A stretch of DNA of 64,000 nt from Malachius bipustulatus (GCA_910589415.1 OU342635.1:14322001-14386000), one strand, 5' to 3'; shown: positions 40,064-52,480, numbered from the stretch's first letter. The notes: generated by a model not told the origin, from the sequence alone. Program-made: numbers and translations.

Positions 40064-43000
40064 GTAAGTATCAAATTTTAATTACCAATATCACAATTTA
40101 ATTATTTTTAACTGCGTTATTAACAGTCAGCATTGAAGATGTTTCGCAAGATCCAATCGTTGAAGATATCGTTGAAAAGAAACTGAACTTAAAAATAAAG
40201 AAAATCGAAGAGGAACGCATGCATTTCGGATGGTCTCTTGTTGTATGGAATATATTAACGTTTATATTTTCGGTAGTTTCTTGCACACTTGCTAGAACAG
40301 TATCTTGGTTGATATGGAGTCTATATAAACACTACAGGTAGGTAACTTTCCTATTTTTATAGATGCAGAAATATTAATTATTTTTCTGTTATAATCCATT
40401 TAGAAACAAAAAAGTTTTAAAAGAAGTCCAAACGAAAGAACCTCTGTGCTTGGCTCGTTCAACATCAAGCAAGATACCTGTATTAATATCTAAATCGACG
40501 ACAACTATAAGATCGGTTGATGAAGAATGCAAAACCAAGTGCAGCTCAGATTTGAGCTGCCCGAACTTGCTGGAACTGGAGAAGCAATTTCCCCAGCGCG
40601 TCACTTCAAAACCTTGTGAAACTCTGTTTAAGAATAAATTATTCATTCAGGGCGTCACTTTAGATCGACATTTGCAAACTCAGTGTGCTAAATTACGGGA
40701 AGAAATGCTGATTGTTCAAGCTACATCGCTCAGAGAGCATGGAGTCCTTTCCAGGAAACTGGAAGCAGTTACTAAAGAGAAAAAGGAATTATCCAAACAA
40801 CTCGCCGTTGCACATAAAGAAAACAGGGCTGCTAAGCAACAATTAGAGGAACTTTTGAATGAAAAATCGATGCTGCAGAAGCGATTAGAAAATGCTACTA
40901 AAGAGTTTAAAAATAACACGAAATCGAAGAAGATTGCCTTAGCTAAACTAGAAGAAATTACTGCCAAAGCTGAGGTTTACAAACAGAAGTTAGAACAAGT
41001 GTCGAGGGACAAAGAAATTTTAGAAGGCAAGTTACGAGTTTTGGAATGCGAATACGAAAAACTGAAAGACAGATTGAGAACCTACCAAGCCTCTAATGCT
41101 AATCTGGAAGGTTACCTGGGATCAGATCCTGAGAAAGACGAAAATATTGTCAGTCGAGATGATAAAACTTCAACGCCTTCGTTGATAAAGGAAGTTAATA
41201 TCAAAGAGGTAGGAATTGCAAAAAATTATAAAAATACCAAAATGAACATATTTCTTGAAATTTCCAGAGCAACGAAGGGCACCCTACTGTTTCCGAGACT
41301 GAGATTGATATCAAAAAAATTCAACTGAAAATATTGCAATTGGAGAGAGATTTAGAAAACTTTAACCCCCAACCGCAAGACTTTGTGCTTAGGAATAATG
41401 GTTCGTTAAGGGCAGAAATAGATAGCGACAATAGAGAGGTAATTTTCTATATACTCCTTATATATTAATGCAATGTGTCTGGTAAGTATCGCCCAATTTT
41501 TCGGAAGCATACAGGAGAGATCAAAAAAATCTAGTCTGTGATAAAAGAATCCTAAAGTGTGTCCTTAAACGAAGATATAGCAGTCAAATATCTACTCAGA
41601 TATGGCTTGTTGACCCTTTATGACCTCTATAAAATACTTAAATTTCATCGAATTATATAAATCGGTTTAAAAAATAGAGCCAAAAAAGTAAATCGCTTGG
41701 TACCCTTTTGGGGCTCTGCATATCTCCGATTAGGGTCACTTTTGGATTTTTTTATGACAGAGTAGGTTTTCTTTTTACCTTCCCTGTATGCTCCCGAGAA
41801 ATTAGGAGGTACTTACCGGACAGCCTGTATATTAATCGTCTGAAAATGATGAACAAAAAAACTAGGGGATTGATTTCCTTCCTACGAATTAAGAACAACG
41901 CAACCACTACCTAAGGAGGTGATCCAAATCAATATTCAATAGGATCTTTTATACCACAACATCTATAGGAATATCCCTATCCCACTTAACGGGGTATTTC
42001 TATTTATGCAGGGATTTACTGAAAGTTGCCTTAGCTTCAATCCCCAGGAGGGGGAGGTGCGGTCTGATTAGAAGAAGTTTTGGTGAAACCGTTCTCTATG
42101 AAATCGATTAGAGAGCTAATGCTCGTAGTTACAGAAACTGATTGAATTGGTAAGGGTACGGATAAAACATATAGCTGCCGAGGAGTGTTGATTAATTTTA
42201 AGATTTAAGAAGAGTGGTGTGATGGATTAGTTGACACTGTGAGTTGCTGTCGCCTGATTCAGAGGGGCTGTTCTAATCGTTATTAAATTCGATGTACTAC
42301 ATTTTCTAAATTAGTCCTGCATTTAAATTCGCTTAAATTATTTTTAGTGTCACATCTTGGACCAGATTAATAATATTCTGTGAATTTTGGGAGTAACTTC
42401 GTCTTCAGAACCTTCTCCCCGACTGATGCTTGGGGAGCGATTTTGGGATAGTATTCTGTTGTAATCCTCCAGGGATCTGGTTGCATAATTGCAGAGAAGC
42501 TGGGACCTCTTTGCCTTTACCAGTCCTACCTAACTATTGTCCAATGATTGTAGTATACTTCTTGCAGTATTTTTACGAAAGTGTTACTGAACGAAGGAAC
42601 ATCGTCTGCAGACAGGGCGGATTATTTTGGAGAGCGGAATTTTGATAGCAACGATTAAAAATGTGGTATACTCTATACAGGGTGCGTAAAAACCGTTTTT
42701 AGATATCTTGAGCCGTTCTAGTTCTAGACTGCTTTGAAGTTGAAAATTTTCGATTTTCACTTGTTTATAACTCATAAACCGCTCAATCTAAATTCCAATG
42801 GGTGTACCGAATTGTATTTCTAAATCATTTACCTACTCAATGACACCAAAATAAACCTAGGTTGCCATTCAAAAAAATTCAAGATGGCGGCCTCAGACAA
42901 ACGCCAGTCGCACAAAACAAATGAAACTCACATGAACGTATGGGTATTTAGTGTAATGTCAACTGTCAAAATTTCAAATCTAAATGTCAAACCCCCTCTG

Positions 43001-46000
43001 CGTAATCCCGCTTGGTGCAATACTTTTTATGCACCCTGTATAGCAGTCACCAAGTGGGTTAAGTAACGAGCCACTTTATTGAGAAAATTCTTCAGAATTG
43101 ATGGTAGTTACGCTGAAAGATCAATCGCAGAGGAAGTTTTTATCAAAGAATAATATTCCTATTTAGGTGCATTTTGCAGTACCTATTTAGGTTTGAATCT
43201 TCTTTATGTGATTAAAAAAATTCCGCTTTTCGTCAAACCAGAATGACCAGAATAAAACCAGAATAAGACAAATAACGCGTTATATGGATGATGTAAGTGG
43301 CATATTATAATATGTAGCTACCAGAATCGTCGATAAAGATGTCAAATAATTTCACCTTCAGTTAAATAAAGTATACAGATTATTACTATAGCTTCAAAAA
43401 TAGAAGATATTATATCATACAGTGGTGAAGATGAAAAAAAATTGCTGATTTCAAATCTCTGTCTATGTTTTGTTCACGAGTCGCCACTGGTAAAAGAAGT
43501 TTAAGAAGAAAAGCTCGGTCAATGTATTTATTAATGTAGGTAGGTAGTGCATGCGGAATAATTGTGGTATTCTTCCGTGATATTATAATTTTTTATCTAC
43601 GAGTGATTCATAAAATGCACTTTTTTAGACGTTTCTTAGTTCATAAAATGTATGATTATCTTGAAGAGTGAAATAAAGTATTTCGGGTGAAATAAAGTGC
43701 CGTAGCGGTTCATTATTTAACGCTAAATCTGACAAGTTACTGCACGACGAAGTGACGAACCAAGTACAGTACAAGTTCTAGTCAGCGGAGCGGCTCGATT
43801 CGACGATCGCTGGTACACGAGACGCTGATCGCTGGATTACATTATTGCATCCCGACGCCAACCGTTCCTAATGCTTGGTGCTCCGTGCTCGGCTTGTTGA
43901 CACCATGCACCTATACTAGAGAAACGTCGTAGTTTATTAGTAGAGCGCCAGATCTATGTACAATTAATATTTTGTGTTTTGTGTCGTTTAATTATACCTA
44001 AAATTGATACCATTGTAGATGATTCAATGAATGAAATATCTTCTACCCCAGAAGAAATTATTTTTCAATCAAATATGGCTGCACAAAATCTGTTAGGTAC
44101 CTATCTCAAAAATCTAAAGAAGTATATATTAAGCAATATGTCACCTTTATGAACTGACGTGATGAAAAAAGCGTTAATAGCTTCAAAGAAACACTTACAT
44201 AAGATATGAATGCATTGGAAAGTTTTTTTTTTTATAATAATACCTTTTCGTTCTAATTTAAGTCACTCGTAGATAAAACTTTGTATGCAACATATGCATA
44301 AAGTGCCTTTTTTTCACTTCTGGGAAGGTCAAACTTCCCAGTCGTGAAAAAAGTACCACTTTATGCACTTTTTCATAAATAACTATTACCTCACACTGTC
44401 ACTACATTTTGTTTGTAAACATCAATAATTTTTTTCACATTTTCCAACAAAATTTCCTAATTATTATTTATTTTGAAGGTTAGACATGAATTGTGAATAT
44501 AATTCACACAGTTTATCAAAAATGACTCACAGCCTGTAGGTATAACTAGTTACTGCCATAATTATAATGAAACATTTAAAAAAATTAAGCTAAAAATGCT
44601 TTTTTTCCGAATGTCTTACCTGGAGATCATATCTTTTTTTTTTGTTCATGCAATATACCGGATGCTGCATCAGCAGACGGTCCATTAGGAATCTCATGCA
44701 AATTGTAATAACCCCTAATATTATCTCCCCAATTCATTTTAGAGCAAAATTGGATTTAAAGAAAAATTTTTGAAGGCCAATTGAAAGATGTTTTCTCAAA
44801 TTAGTATAACAAAAACGCACTCTTGATGCTTTCCTCAATAAACCACCATCAGAAAATCTCAAATTATTCATTAATTTTTGTCTGATTATTGAGGAATTTT
44901 GCTCTAAAATGAATCAGGGAGATAATATATTAGAGAGTAATGAAATTTGTATGGGATTTCCTTTTGGACGGTCTGCCGATGCAACTCCAGCTATATCGTT
45001 AGAGAGAGACATCGTTTGGTAGGGACTATGACGCCCCGCCTCCCAAAAAAACCCTCTTTACTAGTTTTAAAGAAACTCACCCTTCAAAATAAAAATACCG
45101 GAAAACAGAAGAAAAAAAACGCAAGGTGTTGGAGGTCGAAAACTTGAGAAATTTCATCTTCTGTGATCTTTCCACAACCTCCAAAACTTCATCTTGTTCG
45201 AAAAATTTTTACCTTCGACTCCTTCGAGGCCGATTTTCCAACTGCTGCGTTGTCATTTTCGCGTCAATTGTATCGACTCCAAGGCGAAAAATATCACCGA
45301 TAGAAAAAATCCATTGCATGGAATTACTTAAACACTGGTGTTTCACAAAACTGTGTTATTAAAGTAGAATTATTATGGAAAACACATTTATTCGAAAACA
45401 TTCTTCGTAGCTACTGCCTTCGTAGTTAGAGAGATGGCGACAAAAATGCCTTTGACCAGATATCCTCGAGCATTTTTTTTAAACTATACCCACAATTTGG
45501 AAGAAAATTTACTGATGGGAGGCATTTAGGCAACCCCTAATTGAGGGACAAATATTTCCTCCCAATTTGCTCCTTGTAAATTTTTTTTTTTTTTAAGTTT
45601 ATATTCAATTGTAGTTGAGGTTACGGAGAGGGGCCACTTGAAAGAAAAAAACCTCTAGGCAAACCTCCCTCATTTGGGAGGGATATTTTGCCTAGATACC
45701 TCCGTAATTTTCTTACCAATTGTAAAAGTTTTTTGAAATCGCTAGGGCAAATCTGGTCACAACGCCGTAGCCTCTGACCGCAGTGTTCTAGACCACTACT
45801 CGACAAGAAGGATTTTGAGAAGGGGACTCGAACTTTATAAAACATTTGCTTCTCTTCCACTTGGAAGATACAAGGCATTTTTTATTCCTTAATTGATTTG
45901 ATTTCTTAATAAGGTACCAAATAGGAACAATAAATTATACAGGGTGTTACAAAAAAGGAGGTCAAGCTCTTGGCCACAGATTGTTGGGCCAAAAATAATG

Positions 46001-47387
46001 ACACTTTCCTTATGCCATTTTTCACATGGGCGTCCCATTTTCAAGATACAGGGTGTCAAACTTTAAATAAAAAAAAAGTTTTTTATCAATAACTCCGTTA
46101 TTTTTTAAGATACTCACTTGAAAATTTGCATAGCCTTCTTTCTTATGCAGAAACACATTTTTAGGAAAAAAAGTCAAAGAAAATCCAAGCGCGAGCGCAC
46201 GAAAGGGGGTTTATGGCAGACCTTGGCCCCCCCAACATTTTTCTGCGTACGCCTATGGCTCTGATGTATGTTTTTTTAAAGCGTTTATTTGTTTTACTAT
46301 CCTCACTCTTATATCATTTTGATTTAGGCCTTCGTTTACGAGATATATCGACATGTTTGGGTGTGTGTCAAGTTTGACACCCTGTATCTTGAAAATGGGA
46401 CGCCTATGTGAAAAATGGCATAAGGAAAGTGTCATTATTTTGGGCCCAACAATCTGTGGCCAAGAGCTTGACCTCCTTTTTTGTAACACCCTGTATGAGA
46501 CACATGTACGCTGTATAAAAAAGTACCTTCTTATTCCTTACTCTTACTCATACATCGCAATATATGAGCCGAGAAAACTTAAAAAAATAACTCTCCTGCA
46601 AAATCAAGATGGCGGAAAACGCAGAATAGGTTGGTGCCCTTCTAGTAACCTTAAAAATTTCAGCTTGTGCCTGAAAATTCCGATTTTAAAGAGTATCTGC
46701 TTATTTTACTCTCACTTTCGGCATACTTTAAGTTTGTGGTTTGGGGCTAGATGATCAATCAGTAATAGATGTTTTAAATTTTTGTTTGGGATTAAATTAA
46801 AGACGAAAATTAACGCCAAAGTATTATTGCTGCTGAGATTCAGTTGCATATATTATAATCCCGGAAAATTGGTATCATATCTGACCAATGAGATAGAATT
46901 GGAATTGAATTTGTTCTTATCAATATAACATTTGCCTGAGTATGGAAGGCAACATTTTTAGGAGCTGCTAAAATATAATTATTTTAGTAAAATGCGACAG
47001 AATAGAACTTTCAAACATCGGACATCGAGCACAAAAGAAAGCTATCAGCCTTCTCAGATGCCGAAATAGTCAAAAAACATAGAGATCACCTAAATATAGG
47101 CACTTAAACCAGAAATACGCCTTTAATCCATCAATATTTGGTTACAGGGTAGTTATTTTCCGCCTCAGATGATAAATAACTTCGATACAAGTGGCACATT
47201 TACGGAGCGTCCAATGCGATTAAACAATATCCAGGAAACAAGCGAAACTACATCTGAATTCTCATCAACTGAAGATATGAACAAGCCTTGCAGAATCGTG
47301 AGCAGTTCAGCGGCATTCCAGAACTTCCTGAAAAACCTAAATTCAGACCCTTCAAGAAAATTAAGTGTACATAAAAAACCACGATAA
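39952..47387 (+). CDS. Gene 2: two-membrane-segment, long coiled-coil protein (five exons)
   Basis: Exons 39952-40063, 40127-40337, 40404-41208, 41268-41438 and 47148-47387. 1539 nt, 512 codons plus stop, all GT-AG and in phase. Residues 9-26 form a hydrophobic segment (LIVLGFLFWILLCLTDIL). Residues 72-104 form a second (GWSLVVWNILTFIFSVVS). Between them is an acidic linker. From about residue 190 to 325 a long coiled coil runs (KLEAVTKEKKELSKQLAV, LEGKLRVLECEYEKLKDRL). The C-terminus is Ser/Thr-rich. The layout suggests a membrane-anchored tether or organelle-surface coiled coil; this is inference. No enzyme motif and no orthologue I can name. Start ATG 39952 is the first in frame after a stretch with an alternative TTG-led extension. 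Confidence 0.83.
40127..40337 (+). CDS. Gene 2 coding exon 2 (second membrane segment)
   Basis: TTAACAG|TC acceptor and TACAG|GTAGGT donor, 211 nt, after a 63-bp intron. Encodes the acidic linker, a basic KKLNLKIKKIEEE stretch, and a 30-residue hydrophobic segment long enough for one helix plus an amphipathic tail. Confidence 0.8.
40404..41208 (+). CDS. Gene 2 coding exon 3 (coiled coil)
   Basis: CATTTAG|A acceptor, AAAGAG|GTAGGA donor, 805 nt, leaving in phase 0. Starts with a Cys-containing Ser/Thr-rich linker (CKTKCSSDLSCPNLLELEK), then continuous heptads rich in Lys, Glu and Leu. Confidence 0.87.
41268..41438 (+). CDS. Gene 2 coding exon 4
   Basis: TTTCCAG|AGC acceptor and AGAGAG|GTAATT donor, 57 codons, phase 0 both sides. 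Encodes SETEIDIKKIQLKILQLERD, a further short coiled coil. Reading through the preceding intron is possible for 40 codons but would end in a stop at 41326, so splicing is needed to reach this frame. Confidence 0.8.
41439..42675. other. Gene 2 intron 4, first part
   Basis: No exon is supported. 42211-42285 has a weak tRNA-like pattern (GTGTGATGGATTAGTTGAC then TGTTCTAATCG about 45 bp later), possibly an eroded SINE. Confidence 0.35.
42676..43040. mobile_element. MITE with TACAGGGTGCGTAAAAA ends
   Basis: TACAGGGTGCGTAAAAA at the left and its near complement TTTTTATGCACCCTGTA at the right define a 365-bp element. The interior is not a palindrome. Bases 42690-42800 are an inverted relative of a segment in the 50993-51851 palindrome (TTGAGCCGTTCTAGTTCTAG). 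Non-coding; in gene 2 intron 4. Confidence 0.75.
43041..44294. other. Gene 2 intron 4, middle part
   Basis: TTTATCTACGAGTGA at about 43591 and its complement at about 44260 form one short inverted pair around an otherwise unassigned interval. No gene seen. Confidence 0.3.
44295..44367. repeat. 73-bp hairpin, arms ~33 bp, 6-nt loop
   Basis: TGCATAAAGTGCC at the left pairs with the complementary ACTTTATGCA at the right, and TTCTGGGAAG with CTTCCCAG at the tip, around GTCAAA. Few mismatches. Could form a stable cruciform or RNA hairpin. It resembles a microRNA-type foldback only in size; the arms contain long A/T runs. Confidence 0.7.
44663..44985. mobile_element. Foldback element, ~95-bp diverged arms
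   Basis: The arms at 44663-44755 and 44889-44985 share GCAGACGGTCC, ATTATCTCCC and TCATTTTAGAGCAAAATT in inverted order. Termini do not carry CAGGGTG. Non-coding; in gene 2 intron 4. Confidence 0.65.
44986..45937. other. Gene 2 intron 4, unassigned
   Basis: No supported gene. A small inverted pair around CCTCCCTCATTTGGGAGGG at about 45664-45682 and AT/T runs are present. Confidence 0.3.
45938..46495. mobile_element. Foldback element with ~125-bp arms, TACAGGGTG ends
   Basis: The left arm (45938-46062) begins TACAGGGTGTTAC and the right arm (46369-46495) ends with its complement. The arms match nearly base for base. A second ACAGGGTGTC end lies at the inner edge of each arm, so the element looks like a small MITE pair in head-to-head array. 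Non-coding; in gene 2 intron 4. Confidence 0.82.
46496..47147. other. Gene 2 intron 4, last part
   Basis: AT-rich with no supported feature before the TTGGTTACAG acceptor. Confidence 0.35.
47148..47387 (+). CDS. Gene 2 coding exon 5 (last)
   Basis: TTACAG|GGT acceptor, phase 0, 79 codons plus TAA. Encodes a Ser/Thr/Asn-rich tail (ETSETTSEFSSTEDMNK, AAFQNFLKNLN). The acceptor is 5.7 kb from exon 4; AATAAA at 47408-47413 follows 20 bp after the stop, giving a very short 3' UTR. Confidence 0.78.
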   Translation, partial: GSYFPPQMINNFDTSGTFTERPMRLNNIQETSETTSEFSSTEDMNKPCRIVSSSAAFQNFLKNLNSDPSRKLSVHKKPR

Positions 47388-47407
47388 ATTTAGCAAAAAT
47401 TATATGA

Positions 47408-47413
47408 AATAAA
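47408..47413 (+). terminator. Gene 2 polyadenylation signal
   Basis: AATAAA 21 bp after the stop codon, followed by a T-rich stretch at about 47428-47440. Confidence 0.6.
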
Positions 47414-47440
47414 TAATATACCCATCTTTGGTTTTTATTT

Positions 47441-49499
47441 TAAGCATGTTATTCTTTACACGTAATAACATAGAAATGCTCAAAATCAAAACCTTTATTT
47501 TTTTTCAATTTTTTTTTTTAACTTTTGTTCAGTTTCTAAATCCTTTAGGAATCTGGAAACTACAAGGGAAAGTAGTACACGCAGGTAGTGCTAGTGCTTG
47601 CACAAAGGACGGTGTCGATTTACCTTTAAGGATATCCAATAAGTAATCGGAGGATGACAATGAAGCCAAACTATATGATCGTGAACCAAAGGGTGATAAA
47701 AAATAGAACAGCACCAAAATTCGATTTAGGACACTTCAGGTAGCTCATATATCAGAGAGAACGTATGACCTACTTGATGGTTTAAGGGATAATATGTGGA
47801 ATTTTGTCGGTAAAGTTTACTTTTACCACAGGTATAATAGGAAAGATCAAAGGTACTCAGTATCTTGAATAGGCTTTGTGTGCTAGTTCGCAACGGTTCG
47901 ATTTACTTGTTGTTCGGGCAGGAAGTGCCTTATTATTGACTATTTAAAATACTCCACTTTGATTCATATATCCTGAAGGAATTTTAGTAAATACAACCAT
48001 TTCAAGTTGTCCATAGATGAACTCCAACTCCCACACATACAAAACTCTATTCATTTTTATTCATAAATGAATAATATAGAGGCCATATATCTTACAGATT
48101 GACACTTGGCATCAGTTCAGGAAAATTGAAACCGGTAATTTTTAGCAAACGATTAGCGTATTAGAGGTATCGAAATCTTGAAAGTTTGACGAGGCTAAAT
48201 TTTGCGTACCATTAAACATTGTATGAAAATTTATTTCAGAAAGGATATAGGTAAGTATAATTCCTGGAGGACATTACTTGTACAATTTATTTCATGCGTT
48301 CGATTTACAAGTTTCTCACCCTATGTTGATGATATTGTGTTATAAGGACTCTGATAATAGACCTACGAAATAACCTCCTCTAATAAAGGTAAAAATACTT
48401 ATCCTTGAGATGCGACAATTATTTTCCGTCCAAGTTCCTACCAGCCTAGACATCTTGACTCCTAGATTGCCACACGCAAACCACCTGCAGAGTCTTTATA
48501 AAGCTCGTATAGTACCCATGCATCTATTATAGCAGTAGAAAAGTGAATTTCAAGGAATTAACTCTTCATTGTTTGTGAGATTTCATTCATGCAGTTTGAA
48601 CTAAACAAAAACAGCAAACACCTGCCTATATTATAGGTATAAGTGTAAAATAAATACTTTTGGAGTTCTCAAGTCGCCGAGCTCCAGCATCAGTTTCACA
48701 TAAGCACAGATAGAAATTATTTTTTAGCGCCAATAAAAAAATGTGGCCATCCCTGTTGAAACTTGATACATTTATTTGCGTATTTCTGCCTATTATTCAA
48801 ATATTATTCATGTTCTCTAGGTAGAAAATATCAAAAGGAATCAAAAGGTCTTCTTCAACTGAAATCGGGCTTAAATGGAGCAACGTTCACTTGTTACGTT
48901 CTCCTCTTACAAAGCTCCACCTTCTTCCGGTGGAATGAACGTTAAGGATTAGGGACCTGATTGTCCTTTTACTGAGACTGAGAGTGAGTAGAGTGACAGT
49001 GTATTCAAAATGAACAGTGCTTTAACGATGTTTTATTATGAATCTAAATAGATCCGTTGAAAATGAATCAATGAAGAGTTCAAATAACGCTTTAGAATAA
49101 GAAGCCAAGCCGTGGTCTATGAAAAAGTTGTAATTGCTCTGCACTTTCTAACTGCCATTAAGATCTTTGTCCGAAACAAGTAAAGTGTTTTTATTAATGG
49201 AACGATTATCCGCGACACGCTTCTACGCCTGCTGGATTTATGTAATCGAATCTCATTTTAATGGCATCGATTCAATGATTGATCGCGTCTTCATCTTGAC
49301 CGGATGCTACATACCACACTATTATATAGTACTGAATAAAAAACGTTTAGCTTACTGGAATAGCTTGGAATAGCTTATCTACGGTGGGAGGAATCTCCTC
49401 TCCATAAATATTTTAGTCGAATTGTGCAGTGAGCTTTTTTGAAAAATCCTTAATGCAGAATGTTATCTAGATGGAAATAAAAAACAGTTTTCTTTCCCA
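47441..49499. other. Intergenic DNA between genes 2 and 3, first part
   Basis: AT-rich. Open frames at 47428-47646 and 49167-49373 look like chance. No element boundary seen. Confidence 0.3.
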
Positions 49500-52480
49500 T
49501 AATTTCATGTCTTCCCGCGAACGCCATATTATATCAAAATGGATCATGAAATAATTATTCATTGACAAAAATTAAAGAAAAAAATCTGATGAAAGGAAAA
49601 CTCTGCGCTCTCGAGATGAAACCGTTCAAAGTTGAAAAATGGCCCATTTTGGCTGTTGAAAATATTTGACTATATTTGGGAGAACAATAAGAGCTTATTT
49701 GCTGGCGAAAAATTGACGAATTGATGAAAAAAATTGTGACAAAAAAAAACAAATTTTGACGAAAATTCGTTTTTCAGGAAGGTCTTAGAAAAAACGTGCA
49801 CAATGGTAAATTCCGAAACTGAAAACGATTTTATCATACAATTTTGAGTTCTCGAAATATAACCGATCAAAGTTGAAAAATCGAGATTTTTTGGTTTTTG
49901 AAAATACAGCGTGTTGTGAGGAAACTAAGGACGATTGTAGTACGCCGTGTTCACAAAAAATTACATCCCATTACGATGATGTCGGTTTTTCCATGGAAAT
50001 TTTAGATAGGTATCGTATTAGTAGATAGAAGAGAGATATAAGTAAATAATAAATATAATAAATAAAAAAAGAAACATTTTTTTCTTTTGCTATTTTAATA
50101 AAAATCCCTGCTTGGACTTTTAACCATGAGAAGTTCAGAAGGGTACTCATGTGGCCCTTCTTTGAACAACAGGGAAAAAGCCGTTTTTGGAGGGAAGGTT
50201 CTATGCAGATTTCTTCAAGAAGATTTTTTGACACACCCATCAACTTGAAATTTTTGTTTGTAACACCTATCATTGTGAGACCTCTTTTGCGTTATTTTTA
50301 CATGTCCTGGCGTTGAATGTGATTATCACAGCGATGCCCCGAGCATGAAATTATTGATCGTAACAAAAATTCAAAAATCGCATAAATTTTTTTTTTTACA
50401 AAAATTTGTTCTTTAGGTAGAGCTTCCAAAAGTTGCACGTGGACGTACTGGACAATGTAAAATCTGAAACTGAAAACTATTTTATCAAGCCACTCATGCG
50501 TTCTGAAGATGAAAGCGTTCAAAGTTGAGCCAAAGACAATGGCGTATTTTGGCTGTTGATAATAATAATTTTTGACTGCTATTTGTGAGAAAAATTAGAA
50601 TTTTTCGATTCAACCGGAATGTTTTTCCTATCTGTATCCATTGCACTTAACTATGCTCACACAAAATCGCCTCCCATTCTGAAGACATCGGTTTTTTCGT
50701 GAAAATTTCGAATACACTATTATAAGCTACTATTATGATTGTCGAGAAATGATAAAATATAAAACTGAACAGCACTGTAATCGCTTCCTCTGTAGCTTTC
50801 CCTTGTTCGAGGTACAGGAGAAAAATCATTTCCGGCGTAGGTTTTTCAATTTCGATTTTTTCAAAACGATTTTTTGACACACCAACAACTTGGAGCCTCT
50901 CTTGCATATTTTTTTATGTCTGGCGTCGAATGACGTCATTCGAATGACGTCGGGCATGAAATTATTGTTCACGAGAAAACGATTTTGGGATATACAGGGT
51001 GTCTGCTTAAGGCTGGCCACCGGCTATATCTCGGAAACTAATGGACCTAGAACCTCAAAATAAAAAATTTCCAGACATAAGTGATCACGAGAAATTCAAC
51101 GAAAATATTTTCAAGATGGCCGCGCTTCCGGAAATACCGGAAGTTGACACCTACTTCGTTATTTTAACAGGAACACCCTGTATATTATTATATTTTTTAA
51201 ATGTCTGAAAAAATCAAATACAGGTGGTTGTCACCATTGGAATTTAGAAGGTTAGGTTTATGAGTTATAAACAAGTGAAAATCGAAAATTTTCAACTTCA
51301 AAGCAGTCTAGAACTAGAACGGCTCAAGATATCCAAAAACGGTTTACGTGTCCCTATCCTAACTTTTCACGTTTTATCCCAGTATGTGGAGTAAATTTTA
51401 ATACAGGGTGATGAAAATTATCCGATTTTTCATCACCCTGTATTAAAATTTAAACCACATAGAAGGATACTATGTGAAAAGTTAAGATAGGGACATGTAA
51501 ACCGTTTTTAGATATCTTGAGCCGTTCTAGTTCTAGACTGCTTTGAAGTTGAAATTTTTCGATTTTCACTTGTTTATAACTCATAAACCGCTCAATCTAA
51601 ATTCCAATGCTGTAAACCACCTGTATTAGATTTCTTCAGACATTTTAAAAATATAAAGTTTTACAGGGTGTTTCCGTTAAAATAACGAAGTAGGTGTCAA
51701 CTTCCGGTATTTCCGGAAGTGCGGCCATCTTGAAAATATTTTCATTGAATTTCTCTTGATCACTTATGTCTGGAAATTTTTTGTTTTGAGGTTATAGGCC
51801 CATTAGTTTCCGAGATATAGCCGGTGGCCAGCCTTAAGCAGACACCCTGTATAACCGTTCGAAGCTAAATAAAATTGATATTTTTGTCTATTGAAAATTA
51901 TTGACTGCATTTTGTGAGAGGACTAAGAACTTTACTGGATTGTTTTTACCCGTGAAAATTTCGAATACACGGAATGAAACATTTTCGATAATTTTTTTTT
52001 CTCTACTATTTTAATAAAAATCTCTGCTTAGGCGTTATAAATTATGAAAAGTTCATGTTTCTTATTATGTCGATTTCTTCGACGCGATTTTTTGACACGC
52101 CCGTCAACTTAAGGCCTCTTTTGCGTGTCCTGGCGTCGAATGCCATTATCAAAAATTTCCCCTGAGAGCATGAAATTATTATTGTTCATGGCAAAATTGA
52201 TAAATAGTGGAAAAAATAATTTTGACGGAAAAATTTTTTGTTATAAATAACCATTAAAAATTAAAAAACTGCGAATTATTTTTACGAGTTTTAGGTCTGT
52301 ATTGCATTCAGCTGTGCGCTGTGTTCGCACAAAATGATGTCCCATATTGAAGACATCGATTTTTTCATGAAAATTTAGAATTCCTGCACGCCTACACTAC
52401 AAGGAGTGGAACAGTTTCGAGAATTTTTTTTCCAAGATTTCAATAAAAACCGTTGCTTAGACGTTATAAATTATGAGAAG
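49500..52480. repeat. Diverged ~0.6-0.7 kb repeat array, split by a palindrome
   Basis: Phrases recur in fixed order. TTTTTGACACACC...CAACTT followed by TGGCGT(C/T)GAATG occurs near 50225, 50870 and 52090. GACATCGGTTTTTTCGTGAAAATTT and variants occur near 49980, 50690 and 52360. GAAACCGTTCAAAGTTGA and variants occur near 49618, 50513 and 51853. The units are diverged and not in perfect register. The palindrome at 50993-51851 interrupts one unit. Non-coding. Confidence 0.55.
50993..51851. mobile_element. 859-bp near-complete palindrome, TACAGGGTG ends
   Basis: The left half (50993 to about 51421) and right half (about 51428-51851) are inverted copies along their whole length, with only about 6 nt (TATCCG) at the centre. 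The outer ends read TACAGGGTGTCTGC and its complement. Nested CAGGGTG or CACCCTG ends occur about 180 bp in from each side and at the tip (51402 and 51432). This looks like several elements of one family folded into a single inverted structure. Flanked by TA. Confidence 0.88.

Noticed and set aside
43591..44275. Inverted 15-bp pair as a foldback element
   Set aside because: Only one short shared block; flanking bases do not pair.
46253..46754. Frames of 78 and 133 codons
   Set aside because: They run through the inverted arms of the 45938-46495 foldback and have no protein motif.
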